Assembly: GCF_000621125.1 (NCBI RefSeq)
Contig: NZ_JHZC01000004.1
Coordinates: forward strand, 310,001-374,000
From: Maribacter antarcticus DSM 21422
Lineage (GTDB): Bacteria > Bacteroidota > Bacteroidia > Flavobacteriales > Flavobacteriaceae
Direction of reading: 5' to 3'
Length of the DNA stretch: 64,000 bases
Part shown: piece by piece, positions 55,344 to 64,000 of the stretch
Layout of the letters: every line of letters begins with the position of its first letter
Numbering within the stretch: position 1 is the first letter of the stretch
Made by a program: the position numbers and the translations under genes
Notes under the pieces: model-generated
What the model was told of the DNA's origin: nothing
Seen by the model: only the letters and a program-made list of their open reading frames with translations
Databases searched by the model: none

Positions 55344-55533
55344 GTCTTGTTCTGTGTTGATGATTGATGTGGGTTACTAGGTTTAGACTATTTGTATTGA
55401 TTACCTAATAACTTACTATGCAAATATATGGTTAAAAGAAGGTACTATGCAAAACAAAGTACTAAATATTAACAATTAATTAACATTTAAGTATTCGATT
55501 ATTTTCAATACTTTTATCTAAATATTAAGGGGA

Positions 55534-55989
55534 ATGGCAGTATCTACGGGCAAATTAAACTTATTTACCTTCTTTAAATTACCTGCGGCGTGGTGGTGTG
55601 GAGTTCGATTAAAATTTATTGATAAAACTAAAGCTGTAGTCACCGTAACCCATGGTTGGCGCAACCAGAACCCGTTTAAATCTATGTTTTGGGCCGTGCA
55701 AGGTATGGCAGCAGAGCTATCTACTGGTGTTCTAATGATAGATCAAATAGAAGATAGTGGACGTAAAATCTCCATGCTTGTAGCTAATAATAATGCTAAT
55801 TTTTCAAAAAAAGCAAAAGGTAGAATTACGTTTACATGCGAGGATGGTCATGTAATAAAGAATGCGCTGGACAAAACTATTGCAACCGGCGAAGGACAAA
55901 CTATTTGGATGAAATCTGTTGGGGTTAATGAAGATGGGGTAGTGGTATCGACTTTTAATTTTGAGTGGACGCTACGTTTAAAACAATAG
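55534..55989 (+). CDS. DUF4442 hot-dog-fold protein, thioesterase-like
   Basis: A 151-residue protein with a hot-dog fold signature (LPAAWWCGVRLKFIDKTKAVVTV, NPFKSMFWAVQGMAAELSTGVLM). DUF4442 belongs to the PaaI/YiiD thioesterase clan. No acyl substrate can be inferred. It is a single gene divergent from DUF4870. Confidence 0.85.
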   Translation: MAVSTGKLNLFTFFKLPAAWWCGVRLKFIDKTKAVVTVTHGWRNQNPFKSMFWAVQGMAAELSTGVLMIDQIEDSGRKISMLVANNNANFSKKAKGRITFTCEDGHVIKNALDKTIATGEGQTIWMKSVGVNEDGVVVSTFNFEWTLRLKQ

Positions 55990-56196
55990 TTCAGTTTTCA
56001 TCTAAATGCCTAGGTTTTGACAGCAGAGTCAAAGCCCTACCAATACTACTTTGCATTCCATACCGTTCTATGTATCGTTATTTTCTCTGGGTTTATCAAA
56101 AAAAATTTTACCAGTACCTAGTTAGTCATTACATTGCATTAAAAACTAAGAGTTGCGTAAACACCCATGTGTTTTGTATTCGAACCCGAAAAAGTT

Positions 56197-56649
56197 ATGA
56201 GAAAAATTTTAATTCCCTTAATGTTACTGCTTTTTGTTAATTGCGCTTCTGACGACAGCCAAAAAGATTTTGCCGAAGCAAACGAAAATGAAATTCTGGA
56301 GTATATAAGTGCCCAAGGTTTGGTAGCACAAAAAAGTGCCTCTGGATTGTATTATGTAATAAACAATGAAGGATCAGCTAATAAGCCCCTATCCAGTTCT
56401 AATGTTACCGTCGCCTATAGGGGTTATTTCACCGATGGCAAGGTTTTTGACGAAAGTAATGCTGATGGTATTTCTTTTAATTTGAACCAGGTAATTCCTG
56501 GTTGGACTGAAGGGCTTACCTATTTTGGTGAAGGTGGAAACGGTGTTTTGTTGATTCCTTCTCGGTTGGGTTATGGGGATAGTGGACGAGGAAGTATCCC
56601 TGGTGGTGCCGTTTTAATATTTAACGTAGCACTTAGATCTATAAACTAA
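56197..56649 (+). CDS. FKBP-type peptidyl-prolyl isomerase, lipoprotein
   Basis: A lipoprotein of 150 residues from the ATG at 56197 (MRKILIPLMLLLFVNC, Cys16). An upstream start at 56167 would lack the lipoprotein leader at the N-terminus. The FKBP domain covers about 60-150: VTVAYRGYFTDGKVFDESN, VIPGWTEGLTYFGEGGNGVLLIPSRLGYGDSG, SIPGGAVLIFNVALRSI. It helps proline isomerisation and folding in the envelope; similar Bacteroidota lipoproteins include GldI of gliding. Confidence 0.93.
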   Translation: MRKILIPLMLLLFVNCASDDSQKDFAEANENEILEYISAQGLVAQKSASGLYYVINNEGSANKPLSSSNVTVAYRGYFTDGKVFDESNADGISFNLNQVIPGWTEGLTYFGEGGNGVLLIPSRLGYGDSGRGSIPGGAVLIFNVALRSIN

Positions 56650-56990
56650 TAGCTATTAGAACCCTTTCTTCTTTTGGTCTCTACTAAAGGTTGATGGTTT
56701 AGCGTTTATTTTGTCAGGCCGTTTTTGAAGTAACCTGATGTAGTAGTATGCAGTGGAGTTATGTTTTTCCTAGTGTCGAGACTATTTAATTACGTTATTA
56801 AACCCTAGTGTTATTATAAAATACCCTGTTTGTGATTCCGCCAAAAAGTGTAGTATAGCTATTCGGAATTTACAGGTTACGCCGATAGAAATAATGCTAG
56901 CTGTAACAAATTCGAATTTTCATCAACTAACTGATAGTAATCATCAAGTAAACAGATTTCCACCTACGCGGGTTAAAAAAAGCACTTATT
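56650..56990. other. Intergenic region
   Basis: About 340 bases with no readable gene. A small palindrome CTAATAGCTATTAG (near 56646-56659) follows the FKBP stop and could mark its 3' end. The remainder should contain the promoter of 56991-57788. Confidence 0.35.
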
Positions 56991-57788
56991 ATGAACGCAC
57001 ACGAAATAGATTATCAAATTTTTGGAGAAGAAATGCAATACGTTGAAATTGAACTGGACCCACAAGAAGCTGTTGTGGCCGAAGCAGGCAGTTTTATGAT
57101 GATGGATTCCGATATTCAAATGAACACTATTTTTGGAGACGGTTCTAATCAGGAGAAAGGGGTATTGGGTAAATTATTTTCTGCAGGAAAACGAATGTTA
57201 ACTGGCGAAAGTCTTTTTATGACGGCTTTTCTAAACATGGGGCAAGGAAAGAAACAAGTCAGTTTTGCATCTCCCTATCCAGGCAAAATACTACCAATTG
57301 ACCTATCCGAAAAGAATGGAAAATTTATCTGCCAGAAAGATGCATTTCTTTGCGCTGCAAAAGGGGTGTCTATTGGTGTGGAATTTTCTAAAAAATTAGG
57401 AAGGGGACTTTTTGGAGGAGAAGGTTTTATTATGCAGAAATTGGAGGGAGATGGTATGGCTTTTGTACATGCAGGCGGAACCCTTGCCAAAAAAGAACTC
57501 GCTTCTGGTGAAGTCTTAAAAGTGGATACCGGTTGTATTGTAGGTTTTTCGCAAACCGTGGATTATGATATAGAATTCGTAGGAGGAATCAAGAATACTA
57601 TTTTTGGTGGGGAGGGTTTGTTCTTTGCTACGCTCCGTGGTCCGGGAACAGTTTACATTCAATCCTTACCTTTTAGCAGGCTGGCAAGTCGTGTTCTAGC
57701 CTCTATTCCACGTGGTGGAAAAGATAAAGGAGAAGGAAGTCTTTTGGGGGGGTTAGGAGATATTATTGGTGGGGACCGTAGATTTTAA
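56991..57788 (+). CDS. TIGR00266/AIM24-family protein
   Basis: A 265-residue tryptophan-RNA-binding-attenuator-like beta fold of the AIM24 family. Hallmarks are YVEIELDPQEAVVAEAGSFMMMD, GESLFMTAFLN, FVHAGGTLAKKEL, VDTGCIVGFS and GLFFATLRGPGTVYIQSLPF. The mammalian relative is mitochondrial; bacterial function is unknown. Glycine-rich tail GGLGDIIGGD. Single gene. Confidence 0.9.
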   Translation: MNAHEIDYQIFGEEMQYVEIELDPQEAVVAEAGSFMMMDSDIQMNTIFGDGSNQEKGVLGKLFSAGKRMLTGESLFMTAFLNMGQGKKQVSFASPYPGKILPIDLSEKNGKFICQKDAFLCAAKGVSIGVEFSKKLGRGLFGGEGFIMQKLEGDGMAFVHAGGTLAKKELASGEVLKVDTGCIVGFSQTVDYDIEFVGGIKNTIFGGEGLFFATLRGPGTVYIQSLPFSRLASRVLASIPRGGKDKGEGSLLGGLGDIIGGDRRF

Positions 57789-58003
57789 ATCGTAAGTTCA
57801 AGGGTGGTATGAATATAAAACAAACGTTTTGTAACGACGCAATCTACTTATTTAGAGAGATATAGGTCATTTATATTATTAATTAACTTTAAAAAATTTC
57901 TTCATGTCTTGGCAAGACGACCTATTTCAATTTTTTGTCCTATTGACAATCCCAACGCTATAACCTTACATTTCTATCTTCTAATGTCTATCATTTATTT
58001 ATT

Positions 58004-58657
58004 ATGAACTTCAAAAATCAAATCACTTTTCTAAAAGAACTACAAAAGAATAATAATAAAGACTGGATGGACGCCAACCGAAAATGGTACATCGAAGTCC
58101 GGAATGATTTTATTGGCTGGTTAGATGGGATAAATACAAAAATAGCTGTCCTTGATAATGAATATTACGATACACCAGGTAAAAAGGGAATCAACCGAAT
58201 CAATAACAACTTGATGTTTCACCCCAACAAACCCATTTACAAAGACCATTTTGGCGGGGGATTGGATAAGCGTCCCAATACAGGTGATTTTTATATAGAA
58301 ATTGGTATCGAACGCTGTATGTTTGCTGGCGGGCTTTGGCGACCGGATTCAAAGCGCTTACGCAGCATTCGCGATGCTATTGACTATGATGGCCAAGAAC
58401 TGAAGAAAATCCTAGATAAAAAATCCTTTAAACAAACCTTTGGCGGATTATGGGAAGATGCAAAGCTCACCAATTCTCCAAAAGGGTTTACAAATAATCA
58501 TCCTCATATCAATTTGCTACGAAACAAAACCTTTGCTGTCGCCACCGATTTTTCAACTAAAGAAATTTTTGCAGCTGATTTTGATAAAAAAGTCATAAAA
58601 ATCTATAACGAAATGCTTCCTTTTAGACGCTATCTAAATCAGGCAGTTACGGTTTAA
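58004..58657 (+). CDS. DUF2461 protein
   Basis: A 217-residue conserved protein with DUF2461 blocks: FLKELQKNNNKDWMDANRKWY, INRINNNLMFHPNKPIYKDHFG, GDFYIEIG, and NKTFAVATDFSTKEIF. No function is established. Usual length. Single gene convergent with fabV. Confidence 0.9.
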   Translation: MNFKNQITFLKELQKNNNKDWMDANRKWYIEVRNDFIGWLDGINTKIAVLDNEYYDTPGKKGINRINNNLMFHPNKPIYKDHFGGGLDKRPNTGDFYIEIGIERCMFAGGLWRPDSKRLRSIRDAIDYDGQELKKILDKKSFKQTFGGLWEDAKLTNSPKGFTNNHPHINLLRNKTFAVATDFSTKEIFAADFDKKVIKIYNEMLPFRRYLNQAVTV

Positions 58658-58708
58658 TTCTGCTAAACACTTCTACCTATGTTATGTTGCTACTAGGTAA
58701 ATTCTTTA

Positions 58709-59896
58709 TTACGCTATACTGGGTATAGCGGTCATTTCATTTGCTTCTTTTGTATAATCCACAGTATCGACTTTAAATCCAAAGAGATTAAAAAATTCGG
58801 TCGTATATCCTTCTAAATCTCCTATTTCGGGCAGCGTTTCCGTTGTTGCCTGTTGCCATAACTCAGCTACTTGTTCCTGAACGCTCGCCTTCATTTCCCA
58901 ATCATCAATACGTATTCTTCCTTCTTTGTCCGTTGGTATGCCGTCAAGGTATAATCGCTCATTAAAAAGGCGATGTATTTGCTCAATGCATCCCTCTTGT
59001 AAGCCCTCGGCTTTCATCACCTTGTATAACAGAGAAATGTATAACGGAATTACAGGAATAGCGGAACTTGATTGTGTTACTAGTGCCTTATTGACGGATA
59101 CATAAGCTTTTCCATTTATATCTTTAAGTGCGTCTGTAATAGTAAAAGCCATTTTTTCTAAGTCATCTTTCGCTCTACCAATAGTTCCTTTACGATAAAC
59201 CGCTTCTGTTAGTTTAGGGCCAATATAAGAATAGGCAAGGGTCTTAAAATTTTCAGAAAGTAAATCTGCTTTCATCAACGCATTAATCCAAAGTTGCCAA
59301 TCATCACCCCCCATTACGGTGACGGTGTTTTCAATATCTTCTTCCGTCCCGGGCTCAATTGTAATTTCCTTGACTTCTCCTGTATGAAAATCTACAGTTT
59401 TGTTAGTATATGAGTCTCCAATAGGTTTAAGTGTAGATTTGTAACGTACACCGTTCTCAGGGTGTGTTCTGACTGGGGAAGCAAGGCTGTAGATAACTAA
59501 GTCTATTTGCCCGAGGTCTTGTTTGATTAGTGCTATTGTTTCTTGTTTGATTTCATTTGAAAATGCATCTCCATTAATACTTTTAGCATACAAATTTTTT
59601 TTATGTGCTTCTGTTTCAAAGGCAGCAGTATTGTACCAGCCAGAGGAGGCCGTTTTGCCTACAGCTGGTGGTTTTTCAAAAAACACCCCAATAGTCGCAG
59701 CATTACTCCCAAAGGCACTTGTTATTCTAGACGCTAAGCCAAAACCTGTAGATGCGCCAATGACCAAAACTTTTTTAGGACCAACAACGGTTCCTTTCGA
59801 TTTTATGTATGCGATTTGATTTTTTACATTTTCCGCACAGCCAACCGGATGGGCAGTTGTACAGATAAATCCACGGGTTCTAGGTTCTATAATCAT
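58709..59896 (-). CDS. fabV: Trans-2-enoyl-CoA/enoyl-ACP reductase (FabV/TER)
   Basis: A 395-residue NADH-dependent enoyl reductase of fatty-acid synthesis. It opens IIEPRTRGFICTTAHPVGC, followed by the nucleotide-binding VLVIGASTGFGLASRI, DLVIYSLASPVRTHP and the catalytic Y-x8-K block (VYRKGTIGRAK). The C-terminal region includes EMKASVQEQVAELW. It catalyses the last reductive step of elongation and is triclosan-tolerant in known members. It is 90 bases downstream of the M81 peptidase gene on the same strand, but the two need not share function. Confidence 0.95.
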   Translation of the reverse strand: MIIEPRTRGFICTTAHPVGCAENVKNQIAYIKSKGTVVGPKKVLVIGASTGFGLASRITSAFGSNAATIGVFFEKPPAVGKTASSGWYNTAAFETEAHKKNLYAKSINGDAFSNEIKQETIALIKQDLGQIDLVIYSLASPVRTHPENGVRYKSTLKPIGDSYTNKTVDFHTGEVKEITIEPGTEEDIENTVTVMGGDDWQLWINALMKADLLSENFKTLAYSYIGPKLTEAVYRKGTIGRAKDDLEKMAFTITDALKDINGKAYVSVNKALVTQSSSAIPVIPLYISLLYKVMKAEGLQEGCIEQIHRLFNERLYLDGIPTDKEGRIRIDDWEMKASVQEQVAELWQQATTETLPEIGDLEGYTTEFFNLFGFKVDTVDYTKEANEMTAIPSIA

Positions 59897-59986
59897 ATAA
59901 TGTATTATTTTATTTACAAATCAAAGATTGGTAATTTATGTTTTAGAGATAGTTTAAACGCCATTTTTCCATTTGAAAATGAACTA

Positions 59987-61558
59987 TCAATTCAATTGGT
60001 TTGATGACTTTATCAATCGAGCACTTAAATCTGGGTCTTTCATGTCCTTATCCAAAGGAAACATGGGTCTTTTTATATTTTCGTAACCTAAGCGTTCCAA
60101 GTCTTGATCTACGCCCCCAGGTGTTAATGCCATAATCCAATCGCCACGCATCTCGTATAACTCAGGAACCAAGTAGCCTATTTTTACAACTACAATATCA
60201 GACTCACGAGGATTTAAGTCCAAATCTGTAAAATCTGCTTCTTGGTGATAGGGTTTACGTTTGTCGGTCACGATGACGCTGATACTTCCAATTTTTACGA
60301 CAACTTCTACTTTAGCATCACGGTCACCTTCTCTAATAGCGGTAACGGTTCCTTCTAATTTGAGCGGAGGAGCAAAGCGGTCATCTACCTGAGCACCAGC
60401 CATGGCAGATACTTTTCCGCCCAAACCTACTTTTAATGCCGCGGCTATGAGTTCAGGTCCGGGAATAGACGCATAGATTAATGACGGTCCCGTTTCCGAT
60501 TTAAATTCAGGTCGGTTTAATAGTTCCCTTAACGTCCAAGTGACATCTCCGGCACCACCGGCGGTAGGGTTGTCTCCCATGTCACTAATTATGTATGGAG
60601 TTGCTTCACTCGCTAGTGCCAGTTGCAAACTTTCATCCAAGGTGGCTACTGGAGCCACAAACTCAAATTCTTTCCTGACATCCCAATAGGCTTTTGCCAA
60701 ATTTTCGGCAGCTTTAGTGACTTGTTCTTTGTCATCTCCTGTGACCACTACCACACCGTGGTTACGAGCTTCGTCTGCCCAAGGGTATCCCATCCAAATG
60801 GCGGCATCTATGACACCTTCTAGTTGTTCTATCGCTGGAATCTTTGCATATAAGCTTTTTCCGGGTTCAATTCGTGTACTGGTTTTTTCACCGGGTAATA
60901 GTATGGGAACAGGAACCCATGCTTTGAATTTAGGTTTGCCCTTACCGCTTTCCAGACGATCAAGCATATTCGTTATTGCTCGAGCTTTTGATTCTAAGGC
61001 ATCTTCATGGGGTGCCATTCGGTAACAGGTTATAAGATCTGAATGTTCTGCCAGTGTTTTAGTCACGTTACCATGCAAATCCATTGAAGTCGAAATCAAA
61101 ACATCCGTACCAATGACCTCGCGAACGCGTTTAATTAAATTGCCTTCCGCATCTTGAAGTCCCACAACACTCATTGCGCCGTGAAGATCAAAAAAGAGAC
61201 CGTCATAGGGTCCATTTTCTTTTAACATTTTCAATGTCTTTTTAACCATGGATTCGTAGGCTTCGCGGGTCACAATACCTCCAGGTAATGATTTCCCCAA
61301 TAGTGTAGGTACCCATTCCGCTCTTTTACGGATAGCTGTTCCTGCATTAAAAAAAGGATAACGACTAAAAATAGAATCTCCGATTCTCGCATGGAAAGCC
61401 TCTTCATGCGTCTGCGCAGGGGAAAAGGTACTAGATTCTATTCCAATGCCTGCAATTGCTATTCTTGGTAATCTAGTTTCTTCGGTTTTGTCAGTTTTGG
61501 ATTTGCATCCTAGAAGCATACATCCAACAAAAATTATACTTAAAATGGTCTTTTTCAA
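59987..61558 (-). CDS. M81-family metallopeptidase (MlrC-like), lipoprotein
   Basis: A 523-residue lipoprotein with Cys18 (MLLGC). The M81/DUF1485 N-terminal domain contains IAGIGIESSTFSPAQT, GPYDGLFFDLHGAMSV and STSMDLHGNVT, whose Asp and His residues bind metal. The DUF1485 C-terminal part follows (SDMGDNPTAGGAGDVTWTL, PPLKLEGTVTA, SVIVTDKRKPYH). MlrC was described as microcystinase C; most members act on other peptides or amides. The exported form implies a periplasmic substrate. It lies near the NhaC-aldo/keto reductase set. Confidence 0.87.
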   Translation of the reverse strand: MKKTILSIIFVGCMLLGCKSKTDKTEETRLPRIAIAGIGIESSTFSPAQTHEEAFHARIGDSIFSRYPFFNAGTAIRKRAEWVPTLLGKSLPGGIVTREAYESMVKKTLKMLKENGPYDGLFFDLHGAMSVVGLQDAEGNLIKRVREVIGTDVLISTSMDLHGNVTKTLAEHSDLITCYRMAPHEDALESKARAITNMLDRLESGKGKPKFKAWVPVPILLPGEKTSTRIEPGKSLYAKIPAIEQLEGVIDAAIWMGYPWADEARNHGVVVVTGDDKEQVTKAAENLAKAYWDVRKEFEFVAPVATLDESLQLALASEATPYIISDMGDNPTAGGAGDVTWTLRELLNRPEFKSETGPSLIYASIPGPELIAAALKVGLGGKVSAMAGAQVDDRFAPPLKLEGTVTAIREGDRDAKVEVVVKIGSISVIVTDKRKPYHQEADFTDLDLNPRESDIVVVKIGYLVPELYEMRGDWIMALTPGGVDQDLERLGYENIKRPMFPLDKDMKDPDLSARLIKSSNQLN

Positions 61559-61724
61559 AATAGGATTATTTAGGAGATATATGTGTTTATATCTGGTTTT
61601 TGCACTTAGAACTTATATTAATTCGTTAAATATAAGGTCAATTTTAGGATTAGAAAAGGTAGCCGGTTTCCATTTTTTAAGTTTACTTACGATATGGCCT
61701 TAAAAATGTTAAAAGTGGTAATTT

Positions 61725-61850
61725 ATGGTATCAAAAAAATTAGCTTATGATACTATTGTTATTGGTTCTGGAATCGGTGGAGTTTGGGGTGAATTTAGTG
61801 TTCTAGAAGTTTATTTTTTCTCCCACTTCACCGGACTCACATCATCATGA
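61725..61850 (+). pseudogene. 5' scrap of a FAD-dependent oxidoreductase gene
   Basis: ATG at 61725 opens LAYDTIVIGSGIGGVWGE, the N-terminal FAD/NAD Rossmann motif (GSGIGG) typical of phytoene-desaturase-like or FAD oxidoreductases. After about 22 codons the sequence turns into the opposite-strand 3' end of the TIGR04076 gene region. It is a truncated start with no remainder in the window. Confidence 0.7.
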
Positions 61851-62167
61851 TTTAAAAGCCTAAGCGCGTCACGGTCTATGCGCATGACCAACTTACATTC
61901 AGGGTCTGGACAAACGACTCGGGCATCGGTTTCCATCCAATCGGCAGGGTGGTTTTTTCTTTGTTTGGTGGGTAAGAGTGGAATAGTAGATTGGAGTGCG
62001 TACAAACAAAAATCCGATTCTTCTGGCATCGATAATTTCCCACCTTTTAAGTAAAATTCATCTCCAATAACCATATTACAGGTGCAATTCCCTTCTATTT
62101 TCTCTACTATAACGGTTAAGTCATAGAGTTCAAATTGGTCGTCTCTTAATTCTTCAGCCTTCTTCAT
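61811..62167 (-). CDS. TIGR04076-family protein
   Basis: A 118-residue protein with TIGR04076 hallmarks: LTVIVEKIEGNCTCNMVIGDEFYLKGGKL and CLYALQSTIPLLPTKQRKN, with a Cys-rich C-terminal ARVVCPDPECKLVM. The family is often found near metabolic oxidoreductases; function unknown. Its start overlaps the end of the NhaC gene by 14 bases, so it is in the same operon. Confidence 0.85.
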   Translation of the reverse strand: MKKAEELRDDQFELYDLTVIVEKIEGNCTCNMVIGDEFYLKGGKLSMPEESDFCLYALQSTIPLLPTKQRKNHPADWMETDARVVCPDPECKLVMRIDRDALRLLNHDDVSPVKWEKK

Positions 62168-63563
62168 TATTTTTTAGTTTTGTTCTTCCCCAGCCAAAAA
62201 GTAGGGTGATTAATGCCATGACTAATAGACCCCAAGACATGAAATTATAAAGACCCACTTCTAGTGGACTCACCTGTGGGATTCCAAATTCTTCCCCGGT
62301 ATTCGTCATGTTAGCCATTAAGATTACAGGAATAAAATAAGGTAGCACAAAGGGAAATATACATGCAATCAAACTTAATAAGTTAGCCCGTCTTATTACC
62401 GATACGCCTGACCGTTCTCCTGTTTTTTTAGTAAAATCGGTAACCATTAAAATAGCCACAATACTGTGTGTCGTCAATAATACAGCAATACTCATGACGC
62501 CAGCTATCCAACCTTCTGCATGTTTCTCTGTGTTGGCACGCGTGGCGGCAAAGTCCACCAGTTTGTCCATGAGTCCGCTTGCTTTTAGCGTCGCAACCAA
62601 TCCCATTAATAATATGGTAAATATACTCAAACCCACAGCGCGGTTTATACCATCGATTATGAAACTCTTGGCAGCAAAGTTCTCCAAATCCAAAGAAAGA
62701 ACTTCTGAAAGAGGTAATAGTCCCAAAATAAGACCAAGAAGTGTTCCGAATAATAATCCGAATAGGAGCCCATGTAAGAGGTGTTTTCCTTTTAAGAAAA
62801 GATAAATCACAAAAGCCGGAATTAGAAGCATGGGGAGCCCTTTTGGGTTGCTCAAAGAGCTAGCTTTACTAATGCCTTCCGCGGAATCAGAGCTATAGGC
62901 AACGATAAAATAAGCAACAAGGGCCAAAAATGCAGCTGGCAGCACATATTTTAATCTACTCTTGATGGTAGCTCCGATTTCAGCATCTTGACTTAAGGCG
63001 CTGGCAATGGTGGTATCGGAGATAGGCGCAATAAAATCTCCAAACGTAGCACCACCGATAATGGCACCCGCCAAAGCTGGTAAGTGTGCTCCAAGTATTC
63101 CGCCAGACGGGTAGAGCAGGGGACTACAGATTAAAATAGTAGCAAAACTAGAACCGGTAGAAAGGGATACTATACAACAGATAATAAAAGTTGCGATTAC
63201 AAAGCCTGTACCCGAAAGCTGTACCTGGTTCGAAAGCCAAATTAGCGCTTCTACAAATCCTGTCAAGGTCATTAAAATCCCGATGATAGAGGCCAAAATC
63301 CAAGCAGTAATCATAATCATCACGATTTTTTGTGACATTCCTGAGATGACGGCTTCGGAAAAGGCAGTTCTATCTTTACAAAGAATTAGACCTAGACCAA
63401 GTGCAAGAATTAATACGGGCCAGAATCCGCGTTCATCCGGAGCTCCGGAAAGTGCTATGGTAATTACTCCGGTAACAAATAGAAAAAATGGGAAAAGAAC
63501 GCCTAAAGTACCCCCGTAAAATTCGAGTTTTGGGAGCTGTTTCGATGTATCTTCGAGTTTCAA
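62154..63563 (-). CDS. NhaC-type Na+/H+ antiporter
   Basis: A 469-residue protein with about 11 membrane segments. Motifs include LSTGSSFATILICSPLLYPSGGILGAHLPALAGAIIGGATFGDFIAPISDTTIASAL, a region conserved in NhaC-type antiporters (GGATFGDFIAPISDTT). It exchanges sodium or a related ion or solute for protons. Close neighbours are aldo/keto reductase upstream (2-base gap) and TIGR04076 downstream (overlap); in some genomes such antiporters serve amino acid or organic anion transport, so the substrate is not certain. Confidence 0.85.
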   Translation of the reverse strand: MKLEDTSKQLPKLEFYGGTLGVLFPFFLFVTGVITIALSGAPDERGFWPVLILALGLGLILCKDRTAFSEAVISGMSQKIVMIMITAWILASIIGILMTLTGFVEALIWLSNQVQLSGTGFVIATFIICCIVSLSTGSSFATILICSPLLYPSGGILGAHLPALAGAIIGGATFGDFIAPISDTTIASALSQDAEIGATIKSRLKYVLPAAFLALVAYFIVAYSSDSAEGISKASSLSNPKGLPMLLIPAFVIYLFLKGKHLLHGLLFGLLFGTLLGLILGLLPLSEVLSLDLENFAAKSFIIDGINRAVGLSIFTILLMGLVATLKASGLMDKLVDFAATRANTEKHAEGWIAGVMSIAVLLTTHSIVAILMVTDFTKKTGERSGVSVIRRANLLSLIACIFPFVLPYFIPVILMANMTNTGEEFGIPQVSPLEVGLYNFMSWGLLVMALITLLFGWGRTKLKNNEEG

Positions 63564-63565
63564 AA

Positions 63566-64000
63566 TCAGTCTTCGTTGAGGTTGTATTTCATGATAGCGC
63601 CATGTTTACCAGTTTTGTCGCGTTCCAAATCGTAAAATGGTCCGTTTGGACCTTTGCTTTGCGAAACTATTGTTCCAATCTTGCTTAGATCGCCACTATC
63701 CAAATGAAACTTGGCAAGCTTTTGTAAACTTTCCAAATGCTTGCGATTTCGTGCACCGACAATCACTCCTCCCACCATAGGTTTCTGGAGAATATACTTG
63801 CATGCGACTTCTGTAATGCCTACCTCATATTTGTTAGCAATTTCCCGTAGCATTTGCAATGCCTGTTGAAACAATTTATACCCACCAAATTCGTCAATGA
63901 TTAACCTGTATTTGGTTAAGGAACGATTTTCATAGGGTTGAATTGGGTCGGGTGCACCCAAATAGCGGTCACTTAGAAATCCACCGGCAACGGTGCCATA
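63566..64000 (-). CDS. Aldo/keto reductase, C-terminal part (cut by window edge)
   Basis: The frame is open to the right edge; the TTG at 63961 is inside the gene. The visible 145 residues include VAGGFLSDRYLG, ITEVACKYILQKPMVGGVIVGARNRKHLESLQ and end YDLERDKTGKHGAIMKYNLNED. The VIVGARN block is the AKR C-terminal cofactor-binding region. It reduces aldehydes or ketones with NADPH. The gene is the first visible member of the NhaC/TIGR04076 operon. Confidence 0.9.
   Translation of the reverse strand, partial: YGTVAGGFLSDRYLGAPDPIQPYENRSLTKYRLIIDEFGGYKLFQQALQMLREIANKYEVGITEVACKYILQKPMVGGVIVGARNRKHLESLQKLAKFHLDSGDLSKIGTIVSQSKGPNGPFYDLERDKTGKHGAIMKYNLNED

Overview
This window is a chromosomal segment of a marine-type Bacteroidota, most likely a member of the Flavobacteriaceae. 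The evidence is AT-rich sequence, many lipoproteins with a Cys near residue 20, a PorP/SprF type IX secretion protein, TonB receptor plus DUF4249 and TonB-linked proteins, a TTG-N18-TATCTTTG promoter of Bacteroidetes type, four S1 sulfatases with a formylglycine-generating enzyme, and xylose and pentose-phosphate genes. The genus is not determined from sequence alone.

Layout. 1-9.6 kb: the 3' end of sbcC, then a decay zone. Remnants of a large conserved protein, a CBS-domain gene, a PorP/SprF barrel, a 1-Cys peroxiredoxin and a TonB receptor lie between intact islands (a sulfatase, a PQQ-type sugar dehydrogenase, dps). 9.9-14.3 kb: a PD40 protein, a PorP/SprF barrel fused to a SPOR domain, and a LuxR-type response regulator with a Glu at the phospho-acceptor position. 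14.9-21.8 kb: xylB-xylA, a LacI-family regulator carrying three in-frame stops, a Tat-exported Gfo/Idh/MocA oxidoreductase and a sialate O-acetylesterase-type hydrolase. 22-26.4 kb: a TonB receptor/DUF4249 pair and a dead IS200-type transposase.

26.6-37.4 kb: an accessory sugar-processing island. It holds a GMC oxidoreductase with a Cys cluster, its Tat-signal small subunit, a secreted sugar isomerase/epimerase, two sulfatases, a GH130-like glycosidase, a VanX-like dipeptidase and an acetyl-esterase-type hydrolase. 37.5-44.3 kb: tRNA-Pro(GGG), transketolase, a TalC-type transaldolase, a GntP permease and a DUF255 thioredoxin-fold protein. 44.5-47.2 kb: a sulfatase next to the formylglycine-generating enzyme that should activate all four sulfatases here. 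47.3-64 kb: mostly housekeeping genes (trxB, an alpha-oxoamine-synthase-like gene with a dipeptide epimerase, a PadR-PspC-DUF2807 set, FKBP lipoprotein, AIM24-like, DUF2461, fabV) and an operon of aldo/keto reductase, NhaC-type antiporter, TIGR04076 protein and, further on, an M81 metallopeptidase.

How it fits together (inference). Exported sulfatases, esterase, GH130-like enzyme and sugar-oxidising enzymes would trim sulfated or acylated glycans, with FGE supplying the active-site formylglycine. Pentoses released would pass through XylA/XylB and then transketolase/transaldolase. The putative regulator of the xylose genes is broken, so expression may be constitutive or moved to another regulator. 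The decay zone shows frames kept open over long stretches but interrupted by stops of all three kinds, which fits ordinary pseudogene erosion and not recoding.
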